DNA of 64,000 bases, taken from positions 2,046,001 to 2,110,000 of the forward strand of contig NZ_AZUN01000001.1 of the NCBI RefSeq assembly GCF_000527095.1. Reading direction: 5' to 3'. Below are positions 9,223-16,827 of the stretch, piece by piece. The DNA is from Methylomicrobium lacus LW14. GTDB taxonomy: Bacteria; Pseudomonadota; Gammaproteobacteria; Methylococcales; Methylomonadaceae. A model generated the notes under the pieces. It made no database searches. It saw only the letters and a list, made by a program, of their open reading frames with translations, and had not been told where the DNA came from. Each line of letters opens with the position of its first letter. Position 1 is the first letter of the stretch. The position numbers were made by a program, and so were the translations under genes.

Positions 9223-9522
9223 TTGACGCTCCGTTGATGAATTTAATGGAAAAAACTGAATCCATAGTAAAACTAGCCGCCAGGTAAATCAACACTAAAA
9301 TGGTTGGTTATTTTCCACCATCGGCTTTGCCTTCAGCGGTTTTTCTCAACGTCATGGCGTTAAATTTCATTAAGCCTGATTAACAAAGCCATTGATTTAT
9401 AAAAACAATCAAAAATGGCCTGTATCTTGCTGAATCTCCAGCGGATTAGAGTGATACGACCGCACTATGAGCCGTCGCTCGTCTTTAAAGACAGTTTTAT
9501 GTACTTGGAGTGATCAAACGCT
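9223..9522. promoter_or_regulatory. Divergent promoter region between sodC and the DUF2490 gene
   Basis: 300 bp of AT-rich non-coding DNA separating divergent genes; promoters for both must lie here. No unambiguous -35/-10 pair or known operator stands out. Confidence 0.35.
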
Positions 9523-10242
9523 ATGAAAAAGAAAGCAATAAATCGCCTCGGCTTGACGGCAGTCATTTTAAGTTCGGTCAGTCTTGCATCGACCGCCGTC
9601 GCGGCCGATGACTTACTGCAGGATGCCGGCAGCTGGCTGCAAGTCGTCGGCGAAGGCAGCCTGAAAGTGGTCGATCCGAGACTCGAAAAGGGACGCATCT
9701 GGCTGGAAGGCCAATCCCGCTTCGACGACAACTGGGATCATTGGTACCAGGGCATGGTCCGCACGGCAATAGGCTATTCGCTGAGCGACCGCGCCACGAT
9801 CTGGGCGGGCTATACCTGGCTGCCTACCCAAAACGTCGGCAAGGATTATGTGTCTCAGCAGGATGTATGGCCGGCGTTCCGTTATGTGCTGCCGACCGAC
9901 TTCGGCACCTTCATGTTCCGGACGATGGTCGAAAGCAATTTTTTAAAAGGCGACGATGTGCGTTTCCGGCCGCGTCAGATGATCCGCTTCATGCATCCTC
10001 TGGATCTCGAACCGCGCTTGAGCCTGATCGCCTGGGATGAGTTTTTCATCCGCGCGAACTCGACAAAATTCGGCGGCCAATCCGGTTTCGATCAGAACCG
10101 GGCGTTTGCGGGCCTCGGCTGGACTTTCAATAAAAACTTCCGGGCCGAAGCGGGTTACCTGAATCAATATCTGGATGACACGACCCACACGAATAACACC
10201 ATGCACCATTTGATCATGGGATCGCTGTTCATCAATTTTTGA
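9523..10242 (+). CDS. DUF2490-family outer-membrane beta-barrel protein
   Basis: 239 residues. A signal peptide (MKKKAINRLGLTAVILSSVS, cleaved after AVAA) is followed by a Trp/Tyr/Phe-rich beta-barrel pattern: GRIWLEGQSRFDDNWDHWYQ, ATIWAGYTWLP and RFRPRQMIRFMHPL. It ends in a terminal aromatic (LFINF) as outer-membrane barrels do. Alternating hydrophobic strands and DUF2490-like blocks (NQYLDD near the end) support the family. Function is unknown. TTGGAG lies 10 nt before the ATG. It is not obviously in an operon. Confidence 0.8.
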   Translation: MKKKAINRLGLTAVILSSVSLASTAVAADDLLQDAGSWLQVVGEGSLKVVDPRLEKGRIWLEGQSRFDDNWDHWYQGMVRTAIGYSLSDRATIWAGYTWLPTQNVGKDYVSQQDVWPAFRYVLPTDFGTFMFRTMVESNFLKGDDVRFRPRQMIRFMHPLDLEPRLSLIAWDEFFIRANSTKFGGQSGFDQNRAFAGLGWTFNKNFRAEAGYLNQYLDDTTHTNNTMHHLIMGSLFINF

Positions 10243-10307
10243 GGCCGCCGCAGTCGGCGTCAGGATATAATGGGCCGCATCCATTTCATTCCACCGAGAA
10301 CCGTGCG

Positions 10308-10903
10308 ATGGCGCAAGACCGTCAAGCCGAGAGTTTTTTGCTGACCGAAGAGGAATACCTGAGCAGCGAACCCGCCTCACAAGTGAAGCGCGAGTATATT
10401 GACGGTCAGGTTTACGCCATGGCCGGCGCCGGATATAACCATAATTGTATTGCGGCTATTTAGCCCGTGAATTCGGCAATCGCCTTAAGGGTACGCCCTG
10501 CGCCACGTTCATGGCAGACATGAAAGTGCGGCTAGGCAAGGATTATGTGTATCCCGATGTGCTCGTGGACTGTAGCAAAATGTCGGGAGACGATTATTTC
10601 TCAACCTCCCCGATTATCATTGTCGAGGTGCTGTCGAGGGCAACCCGGAAAACCGATACCACGACGAAACTTGTTCGCTATCTTAACCTGCCGTCTTTAC
10701 AAGAATATGTCCTGATAGAGCAGGATATTGTTTCAGTAGAAGTGCTGCGAAAGAGCAACAATTGGCGAACGGAGTATTATTCGCTGGACGACTCCGTCAC
10801 TTTTGAATCGATTGGCCTGACGCTGACGGTCGAAGAAATTTACGACCGCGTTGACAATCCCGATATAAATGAATTCAAACAGCCATCATTTCCAGAAGGA
10901 TAG
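10308..10903 (+). pseudogene. Uma2-family (DUF820) PD-(D/E)XK nuclease-like gene, frameshifted
   Basis: Two frames together make one Uma2 protein. The first part, from ATG 10308 (MAQDRQAESFLLTEEEYL, YIDGQVYAMAGAGYNHNCIAA), runs into a stop at 10461-10463. The second continues YLAREFGNRLKGTPCATFMADMKV, then YPDVLVDC and IIIVEVLSRATRKTD, the nuclease-like acidic positions, to 10903. The join is near 10450-10465 and needs a single shift. Either the gene is inactivated or there is a sequencing error. The family is widespread, multi-copy and of unknown role. Confidence 0.75.
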
Positions 10904-10941
10904 GCCGTCTTCGACGGTCTCTTGAGCGGCGACGCGGCGGG

Positions 10942-13269
10942 TCATGACATTTCTTCATTCGCATCCACGACACAAAAAGCAGCCATGTTCACGATCCGCC
11001 GCACCGTCGCGGCCGGCGTCAGGATATGGACGGGCCGGGCGCAGCCGAGCAGAACCGGTCCGATCGCGATGCCGTTGCCGGACGCGGTCTTGAGCAGGTT
11101 ATAGGCGATATTGGCCGCATCGATGTTCGGCAGCACTAACAGGTTCGCGCTGCCTTTCAGCTTCGTATCCGGCATCATTTTTTTCAACATATCGTAATCC
11201 AGCGCGGTGTCGCCGTGAATTTCGCCTTCGATCTCCAGGTCCGGCGCCCGCTGCTGGATGATCGCAAAGGCCGCGCGCATTTTTTGCGCGGACTCGCTTT
11301 GACTGGTCCCGAAGTTCGAATGCGACAATAACGCGACGCGCGGCACCAGGCCGAAACGGCGCATCTGTTCGACCGCCAGCAGGGTGATTTCGGCCAGTTG
11401 CTCCGCATTCGGATCGTGATTGATATGCGTATCAACCAGCAAAACCTGACGATCGGGCAGGATCAGCCCGTTCATCGCCGCGTAAACGTTCACCCCGGCG
11501 CGCTTGCCGAGCACCTGATCGATATAGTGCAGGTGCGACGCGGTCGTGCCGAACAGCCCGCAAATCATCCCGTCGGCATCGCCCTTATGAACCAGCATCG
11601 CCCCGATCAAGGTAAGACGGCGGCGCATTTCGATTTTCGCGTAGGCCTCGCTGACGCCCTTGCGCACGGTCATCTCCAGATAGGTTTTCCAGAAATCACG
11701 GTAACGCTCATCATACTCGGGATTTACGAGCGTAAAATCGATGCCGGGTTTGATACGCAAGCCCAGCTTTTCGATACGGTGCTGCAAGACGACCGGCCGG
11801 CCGATCAAAGTCGGATAAGCGATATTTTCATCGACCAGCATCTGCACCGCGCGCAGCACGCGCTCATCCTCCCCTTCGGCGAAGACGATCCGCTTTCTTT
11901 CCGCGGGAGCGTTTTTGGCGACCCGAAACACCGGCTTCATGAAGGTGCCGCTGTGATAGACAAACTGCTGCAGGCGTTCAATATAAGCCGGAAGGTCCTG
12001 AATCGGCCGCGTCGCGACCCCGGATTCCGCCGCGGCCTTGGCGATCGCCGGTGCAATCGTGGTCATCAGGCGCGGGTCGAAAGGCATCGGAATCAGATAA
12101 TCCGGCCCGAACGTCAGTTCGCTGATGCCGTAAATGCTCGCGACGATTTCGGACTGCTCCGCCTCGGCCAATTCGGCAATCGCCCTGACCGCGGCGATTT
12201 CCATCGCACGGGTAATCGTGGTCGCGCCCGAGTCCAGCGCACCGCGGAAAATATACGGGAAACACAAGGCGTTGTTGACCTGGTTCGGATAATCGGAGCG
12301 GCCGGTCGCAATGATCGCATCATCGCGCACCGCCTTGACCTCTTCGGGCAGAATCTCCGGGTTCGGATTGGCCAGTGCCAGGACCAATGGCCGCGCCGCC
12401 ATCGTTTTGACCATTTCCGGTTTCAATACGCCGCCGGCCGACAGGCCCAGGAAAATGTCCGCGTCCGGAATCACATCGCCGAGTGTGCGCGCGTCGGTCT
12501 CGCGGGCGAAACGGGCCTTGTTCGGGTCCATCGCCTCCGCACGGCCCTGGTAAACCACGCCGTGATGATCGGTCACAGTGATGTTTTCGATCGGAAAACC
12601 CAGATCGATCAGCAAATCCAGACAGGCCAACGCCGCCGCTCCGGCGCCGGAAACGACCAGCTTGCATTGCTTGATCGATTTGCCGACGATCTTCAATCCG
12701 TTCAATATCGCCGCACCGACGATGATCGCGGTGCCGTGCTGATCGTCATGGAATACCGGGATCTTCATCCGCTCGCGCAGTTTACGCTCGACGTAAAAAC
12801 ACTCGGGCGCCTTGATGTCTTCGAGATTGATACCGCCGAAAGTCGGCTCGAGCGCCGCGATGATGTCGCAGAGCTTGTCCGGGTCCTGCTCGTCGATCTC
12901 GATATCGAACACATCGATGCCGGCGAATTTCTTGAACAACACGCCCTTGCCTTCCATCACCGGCTTGGCGGCCAACGGACCGATATTGCCCAGACCCAGC
13001 ACCGCGGTGCCGTTGCTGATCACCGCGACCAGATTGCCGCGTGCGGTATATTTGAAGACGTTGGCCGGATCGGCCGCGATTTCCTCGCAGGCCGCCGCCA
13101 CGCCGGGCGAATAGGCCAGCGAGAGATCGCGCTGATTGGCCAAAGGCTTGATCGGCGTCACGCTGATCTTGCCGGGGGCCGGAAATTCGTGATACTCAAG
13201 CGCGGCTTCGCGCAGTTGTTTGCGGAGTTCGTCTTTAGTACGGTCTGATGAAGTCATTGGCGCCGCCAT
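10942..13269 (-). CDS. maeB: NADP-dependent malic enzyme with phosphotransacetylase-like C-terminal domain
   Basis: 775 residues (771 from the better-spaced ATG at 13257, which has AGGGATGG about 8 nt upstream). It decarboxylates malate to pyruvate with NADP reduction. The first ~430 residues are malic enzyme (SLAYSPGVAAACEEI, FHDDQHGTAIIVGAAILNGL, VVSGAGAAALACLDLL). Residues ~440 to the end form a PTA-like domain (RIVFAEGEDERVLRAVQ, LSHSNFGTS, LVLPNIDAANIAYN, AIGPVLLGCARPVHIL) that in this family is regulatory rather than a transacetylase. It could supply NADPH and pyruvate in a C1 metabolism. Monocistronic, convergent with the Uma2 remnant. Confidence 0.95.
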   Translation of the reverse strand: MAAPMTSSDRTKDELRKQLREAALEYHEFPAPGKISVTPIKPLANQRDLSLAYSPGVAAACEEIAADPANVFKYTARGNLVAVISNGTAVLGLGNIGPLAAKPVMEGKGVLFKKFAGIDVFDIEIDEQDPDKLCDIIAALEPTFGGINLEDIKAPECFYVERKLRERMKIPVFHDDQHGTAIIVGAAILNGLKIVGKSIKQCKLVVSGAGAAALACLDLLIDLGFPIENITVTDHHGVVYQGRAEAMDPNKARFARETDARTLGDVIPDADIFLGLSAGGVLKPEMVKTMAARPLVLALANPNPEILPEEVKAVRDDAIIATGRSDYPNQVNNALCFPYIFRGALDSGATTITRAMEIAAVRAIAELAEAEQSEIVASIYGISELTFGPDYLIPMPFDPRLMTTIAPAIAKAAAESGVATRPIQDLPAYIERLQQFVYHSGTFMKPVFRVAKNAPAERKRIVFAEGEDERVLRAVQMLVDENIAYPTLIGRPVVLQHRIEKLGLRIKPGIDFTLVNPEYDERYRDFWKTYLEMTVRKGVSEAYAKIEMRRRLTLIGAMLVHKGDADGMICGLFGTTASHLHYIDQVLGKRAGVNVYAAMNGLILPDRQVLLVDTHINHDPNAEQLAEITLLAVEQMRRFGLVPRVALLSHSNFGTSQSESAQKMRAAFAIIQQRAPDLEIEGEIHGDTALDYDMLKKMMPDTKLKGSANLLVLPNIDAANIAYNLLKTASGNGIAIGPVLLGCARPVHILTPAATVRRIVNMAAFCVVDANEEMS

Positions 13270-13372
13270 CCCTTTCTTGAGTTAGTCTCGATTGTATCAG
13301 AGATGAGTAGGAGCTGCATCGTACCCCATCTACCGCAACGCAAGCTTAATCCCAACCGATTCGCTTAAGCGC

Positions 13373-13400
13373 TTGAACGAATATAGCGAAATGCTATAAT
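13373..13400 (+). promoter_or_regulatory. Toxin/antitoxin promoter with overlapping palindromic operator
   Basis: TTGAAC (13373-13378), 16-bp spacer, TATAAT (13395-13400). A palindrome TATAGC-GAAAT-GCTATA (13382-13398) overlaps the -10, a good candidate for antitoxin autoregulation. The toxin ATG at 13407 is only 6 nt after the -10, so the transcript is predicted to begin at or next to the start codon and be leaderless. Confidence 0.6.
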
Positions 13401-13406
13401 TTAGCC

Positions 13407-13661
13407 ATGTATAACATTACTTATCGCAAACTAGCGGCCAAGTCTTTTTTGAAATTACCCGCGGCTTATCAGGTGCGATTCAGGACGGCGTTTAACCAGT
13501 TGGCCGCAGGCGACTCTATCGGTTTGGACGTAAAAAAGCTGGAAGGACGCGAGGGATTTCGACTAAGGATTGGCGATTATCGCGCCATTTACCGCATCAT
13601 CGATGCTGTGATGGTGATCGAGGCGGTTAAGATCGATAGCCGAGGAGATATTTACAAATGA
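13407..13661 (+). CDS. RelE/ParE-family toxin (mRNA interferase-like)
   Basis: 84 residues, the normal length. RelE fold features: MYNITYRKLAAKSFLKLPA, then LDVKKLEGREGFRLRIGDYRAIYRI and a final strand VMVIEAVKIDSRGDIYK. The Arg-rich core (FRLRIGDYRAIYRI) is the classic RelE active face. It is encoded before its partner and overlaps it by ATGA (13658-13661), the HigBA-like order. There is no room for a normal ribosome binding site after the predicted transcription start. Confidence 0.88.
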   Translation: MYNITYRKLAAKSFLKLPAAYQVRFRTAFNQLAAGDSIGLDVKKLEGREGFRLRIGDYRAIYRIIDAVMVIEAVKIDSRGDIYK

Positions 13662-14017
13662 GCATTCAATTTATCGAACATAACGGGCAAAAGCAGTTTG
13701 CAGTCATTCCGATCGCGTTGTATGACGAATTGCTTGAAAAAGCGGAGATGTTGGATGACATTAAAACCTATGATCAAGCCATGACGTCGGAGGGTGAGCT
13801 GGTCCCCGCCAACGTGGTATACCGAATCGCAGACGGCGAGAATAAGATCAAGGTTTGGCGAGAATACAGGGGGTTTACGCAAACGGAATTGGCTGAACGC
13901 TGCGGACTCAAGCAAGCCACCGTCGCGCAAATGGAAGGCGGTAAGCGTACCGGTAGCGTAGCCGCGTTAAAAGCTATTGCCGAAGCCCTGGCTGTAGAGT
14001 TGGATGATTTGGTTTAG
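13658..14017 (+). CDS. XRE-family antitoxin partner of the RelE-like toxin
   Basis: 119 residues. The N-terminal ~60 residues (MSIQFIEHNGQKQFAVIPIALYDELL) resemble antitoxin toxin-binding segments. The C-terminus is a helix-turn-helix (WREYRGFTQTELAERCGLKQATVAQMEGGKRTGSVAALKAIAEALAV). The start codon overlaps the toxin stop. The HTH would bind the palindrome over the promoter and autoregulate the pair. Confidence 0.88.
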   Translation: MSIQFIEHNGQKQFAVIPIALYDELLEKAEMLDDIKTYDQAMTSEGELVPANVVYRIADGENKIKVWREYRGFTQTELAERCGLKQATVAQMEGGKRTGSVAALKAIAEALAVELDDLV

Positions 14018-14160
14018 CCTACGTATCAGGCATAAAAAGCATGCCCAGGCCTGCGGATTATTTTTCGGCTAATAAAAGTGGACATGATTTCTCTCTGGCC
14101 TCTGAGCGGGTTTTATCATATCAAAACGGTACGCGCAGCGTACCCCCTACCGCAGGCAAT

Positions 14161-14193
14161 AAAAAAGGCTTAACGGGAATCCCGTTAAGCCTT
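14161..14193 (-). terminator. Rho-independent terminator of rpoH
   Basis: Arms AAGGCTTAACGGG (14165-14177) and CCCGTTAAGCCTT (14181-14193), 13 bp with a 3-nt loop. On the minus strand they are followed by a run of six Ts (complement of 14161-14166). It lies 24 bp past the rpoH stop. Confidence 0.93.
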
Positions 14194-14216
14194 CCAAGTA
14201 TTCAATGTGTAGACGA

Positions 14217-15071
14217 TCAGGCCGCCAGTACCGCCGTCCGCAATTTCTTCATCGCATTTTGTTCGAGCTGGCGGATCCGTTCGGCCGATACGTTGTAACG
14301 CTCGGCCAGTTCATGCAGTGTCGCTTTTTTCTCGCTCAACCAGCGGCTGGACAGAATGTCCTGGCTGCGCTCGTCGAGTTCGGATAAAGCGTCGATCAAC
14401 AAATCCTGCTTATGACCGGACCACTCCGCATTTTCGAGCAAAACGGCCGGGTCGGCGCCGTGTTGTTGCAGATAGTGCGTCGGCGCGGCGTAGGTCTGCT
14501 CATCATCGTCGTCTGCCGGCATGTCGAACGAAACATCGCGGCTGCTCAGGCGCTGCTCCATTTCATAGACCGTGGCGACATCGACATCGAGGTCTTCGGC
14601 GATCGCCTTGGCTTCGTCGTGCGACAGCCAGCCGATATCCTGCTTGGATTTGCGCAGATTGAAGAACAGTTTGCGCTGCGCCTTGGTGGTCGCGACTTTG
14701 ACGATGCCCCAGTTTTTGATCACATATTCGTGAATCTCGGCCTTGATCCAGTGCACCGCGAACGAGACCAGACGCACGCCGACGTCCGGATCGAAGCGTT
14801 TAACCGCTTTCATCAGGCCGATGTTGCCTTCCTGAATGATGTCCGGCATCGACAGGCCGTAACCGCTGTAGCCTCTGGCCACATGCACGACGAAACGCAG
14901 ATTGGTCATGACCAGTTGCCGCGCGGCTTCCAGATCGCCGTGATCTCTAAACCTTATCGCCAATTCGCGCTCCTGCTCGGATGTTAATCTGGGCATTTGC
15001 CGGACAAGATTCAAATAGGCATCGAATGTTCCGGCCGATAAATTAACGGGTAAGGTTAATGCATGACTCAT
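14217..15071 (-). CDS. rpoH: Heat-shock sigma factor sigma-32
   Basis: 284 residues, standard length. Directs RNA polymerase to heat-shock promoters. Region 2 is intact (LVMTNLRFVVHVARGYSGYG, MPDIIQEGNIGLMKAVKRFDP, RLVSFAVHWIKAEIHEYVI). The RpoH box KAQRKLFFNLRKSK and region 4 (ATLHELAERYNVSAERIRQLEQNAMKKL) are clear. It lies downstream of ftsEX, as in many Gammaproteobacteria, but is preceded by its own promoter and a CIRCE-like operator, suggesting HrcA control on top of any other regulation. Confidence 0.97.
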   Translation of the reverse strand: MSHALTLPVNLSAGTFDAYLNLVRQMPRLTSEQERELAIRFRDHGDLEAARQLVMTNLRFVVHVARGYSGYGLSMPDIIQEGNIGLMKAVKRFDPDVGVRLVSFAVHWIKAEIHEYVIKNWGIVKVATTKAQRKLFFNLRKSKQDIGWLSHDEAKAIAEDLDVDVATVYEMEQRLSSRDVSFDMPADDDDEQTYAAPTHYLQQHGADPAVLLENAEWSGHKQDLLIDALSELDERSQDILSSRWLSEKKATLHELAERYNVSAERIRQLEQNAMKKLRTAVLAA

Positions 15072-15105
15072 GATGTAGTGTACCTCGGGTAGTCAACTTG
15101 ATTTA

Positions 15106-15135
15106 ATTCTAGCACTCCGCTTTTAAGAGTGCTAA
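15106..15135 (-). promoter_or_regulatory. CIRCE-like operator overlapping the rpoH promoter
   Basis: On the rpoH strand the sequence is TTAGCACTC, 9 nt, GAGTGCTAG (positions 15135 down to 15109). The CIRCE consensus is TTAGCACTC-N9-GAGTGCTAA, so only the last base differs. A possible -35 TTAGCA and -10 TAGAAT (15111-15106) with an 18-bp spacer sit within the two half-sites, where a bound HrcA repressor would block polymerase. The predicted leader to the ATG is about 27 nt. Confidence 0.8.
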
Positions 15136-15154
15136 TCATTTTGCAAGTTCAATC

Positions 15155-16159
15155 TTACTCGGGGCGCAATTGCCGAAGCTGATAAGCCAGAACCGCCCAG
15201 GAACCTATTACGCCGAGGCTCGACGATAACAGAATCAGATAAACCGATTCGCCGTATTCGAGAAAACGCAGGTGAAAACTGCCCTCGTAAAGCAGCGACA
15301 GATTCTCGACCGAGCGCCACAGCAGCAACATGATCACGGTCACGATGAACCAGGCCGCGACGCCGGACAAAAAGCCGATCCAGAAGCCGCCGTACAAAAA
15401 AGGCCGTTGAATGAAGCGGTTGGTCGCGCCGACCAATTTCGCAATCACGACTTCCTCGCGCCGATTATGCAACTCCAGCCGAATCGTATTGCCGGTGATG
15501 AACAAGACACCGAATCCGAGCAGGATGCTGATGCTTTGGGTGGCCTGCTCCGCGAGTTTGATGATCGATTGCATCCGTTCGAGCCATTGCATATCCAACT
15601 GCGCCTCATCGACTTCGGGGTATTGCTGCAAGGTCTGCTGGAGTTTCTGCAACGCCGCGGTGTTCGTTTGCGCCGGCACGGGCAAGACTTCGAGCACGAT
15701 CGGCAACGGATTGCCTTCGAGCGCATCGAGCGCCGTATCCAGACCGCTGTTGGCCTTGAATTCGGCCAACGCCTCGTCCTTGCTGATCAATTTGATCTCG
15801 GCAACCTCGACATTTTTGCTGATCGTTTGAACCAGCTTCCTGGCCTCGGCTTCGCTGACCGTATCTTTCAGAAACAGCGAGATTTGATTGCTCGTCTCGA
15901 TCGTACCGGTCAATTGCTCGAGATTGGCAACCAGGAGATAAAAACAGGCGGCCAGCGCGATAGAAATCGCCAGCACGCCAATCGTCAGGGCGGTCGTGAA
16001 CGGCTTGACGAGCAGCCGGCCCAGGCTCGAAAAAAACGCATGCGCATGCAGATCGCGATAGGCATGCAATTTGTCGAGAAAATCGCCGCCGGCGACCTTA
16101 TTGTGCGGCACTTCCGGACGAGGCGGGGTTTTATTTACGGCGCGTTTGCGTTTCATCAT
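15155..16159 (-). CDS. ftsX: Cell-division ABC-type permease FtsX
   Basis: 334 residues with four TMs: one near residue 45-75 after a basic cytoplasmic N-terminus (MMKRKRAVNKTPPRPEVPHN), a periplasmic domain, then three TMs (ILLGFGVLFITGNTIRLE, GGFWIGFLSGVAAWFIVTVI, LILLSSSLGVIGSWAVLAY). With FtsE it controls peptidoglycan hydrolases at the septum. Its start overlaps the ftsE stop as TAATG, indicating translational coupling. Confidence 0.95.
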   Translation of the reverse strand: MMKRKRAVNKTPPRPEVPHNKVAGGDFLDKLHAYRDLHAHAFFSSLGRLLVKPFTTALTIGVLAISIALAACFYLLVANLEQLTGTIETSNQISLFLKDTVSEAEARKLVQTISKNVEVAEIKLISKDEALAEFKANSGLDTALDALEGNPLPIVLEVLPVPAQTNTAALQKLQQTLQQYPEVDEAQLDMQWLERMQSIIKLAEQATQSISILLGFGVLFITGNTIRLELHNRREEVVIAKLVGATNRFIQRPFLYGGFWIGFLSGVAAWFIVTVIMLLLWRSVENLSLLYEGSFHLRFLEYGESVYLILLSSSLGVIGSWAVLAYQLRQLRPE

Positions 16160-16827
16160 TATCCTGCGATCAGCCGGCCATGGTCGAGCGTCAATACGCG
16201 CCGGTCCATTTTGTTGATCAGCGCAATGTCATGAGAAGCAATCAATACGGTGGCTCCCAGTTGTTGAAATTGAGTAAATAAAGTCATGATTTCGGCGGCC
16301 AGTTCGGGGTCCAGATTGCCGGTCGGTTCGTCAGCCAGGATCATCGGCGGTTTATTCACCACAGCACGGGCGATGCCGACGCGCTGCTGTTCGCCGCCGG
16401 ACAGGGTCAACGGAAATTTTTTTTCCTTGCCCAAAAGTCCGACCTTGTCCAACGCCGCCCTGACCTTCCGGGAGATTTCATGATGCCCGTAACCGGCGAC
16501 CGCGAGCGGCAACGCCACGTTGTCGAAGACGGTGCGATCCTGCAAGAGTTTGAAGTCCTGAAAGATCAAGCCCATTTTGCGGCGCAGAAAAGGAATCCGA
16601 TCATCCTGAACTTGGCTGACATTGTGCCCGTCGAAAAAAATCTGGCCGCGGCTGGCGCGCTCGATCAGCGCGATCAGCTTGAACAGGGTGCTCTTTCCGG
16701 CCCCGGAATGGCCGGTCAGAAAGGCCATTTCACCACGCTCGAGATGGAAACTGATACCGGCCAGCACATCGCCGGCCTCGGAATAGCGCTTGCTAACGTT
16801 ATCGAACTTTAACATGGCAGCATTCAA
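16159..16827 (-). CDS. ftsE: Cell-division ATP-binding protein FtsE
   Basis: 222 residues, normal size. Walker A GHSGAGKST, Q-loop GLIFQDFKLL, signature LSGGEQQRV and Walker B MILADEPTGNLDPE are intact. It is the ATPase partner of FtsX. The start overlaps the preceding ctaA-ftsY stop by ATGA and the stop overlaps ftsX, so the three are a tightly coupled unit. Confidence 0.96.
   Translation of the reverse strand: MNAAMLKFDNVSKRYSEAGDVLAGISFHLERGEMAFLTGHSGAGKSTLFKLIALIERASRGQIFFDGHNVSQVQDDRIPFLRRKMGLIFQDFKLLQDRTVFDNVALPLAVAGYGHHEISRKVRAALDKVGLLGKEKKFPLTLSGGEQQRVGIARAVVNKPPMILADEPTGNLDPELAAEIMTLFTQFQQLGATVLIASHDIALINKMDRRVLTLDHGRLIAG

Noticed and set aside
11398..13248. Very long open frame on the plus strand opposite maeB
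   Set aside because: It is antisense to a firmly identified gene, rich in Arg/Gln/His low-complexity sequence and matches no family; a GC-rich antisense artefact.
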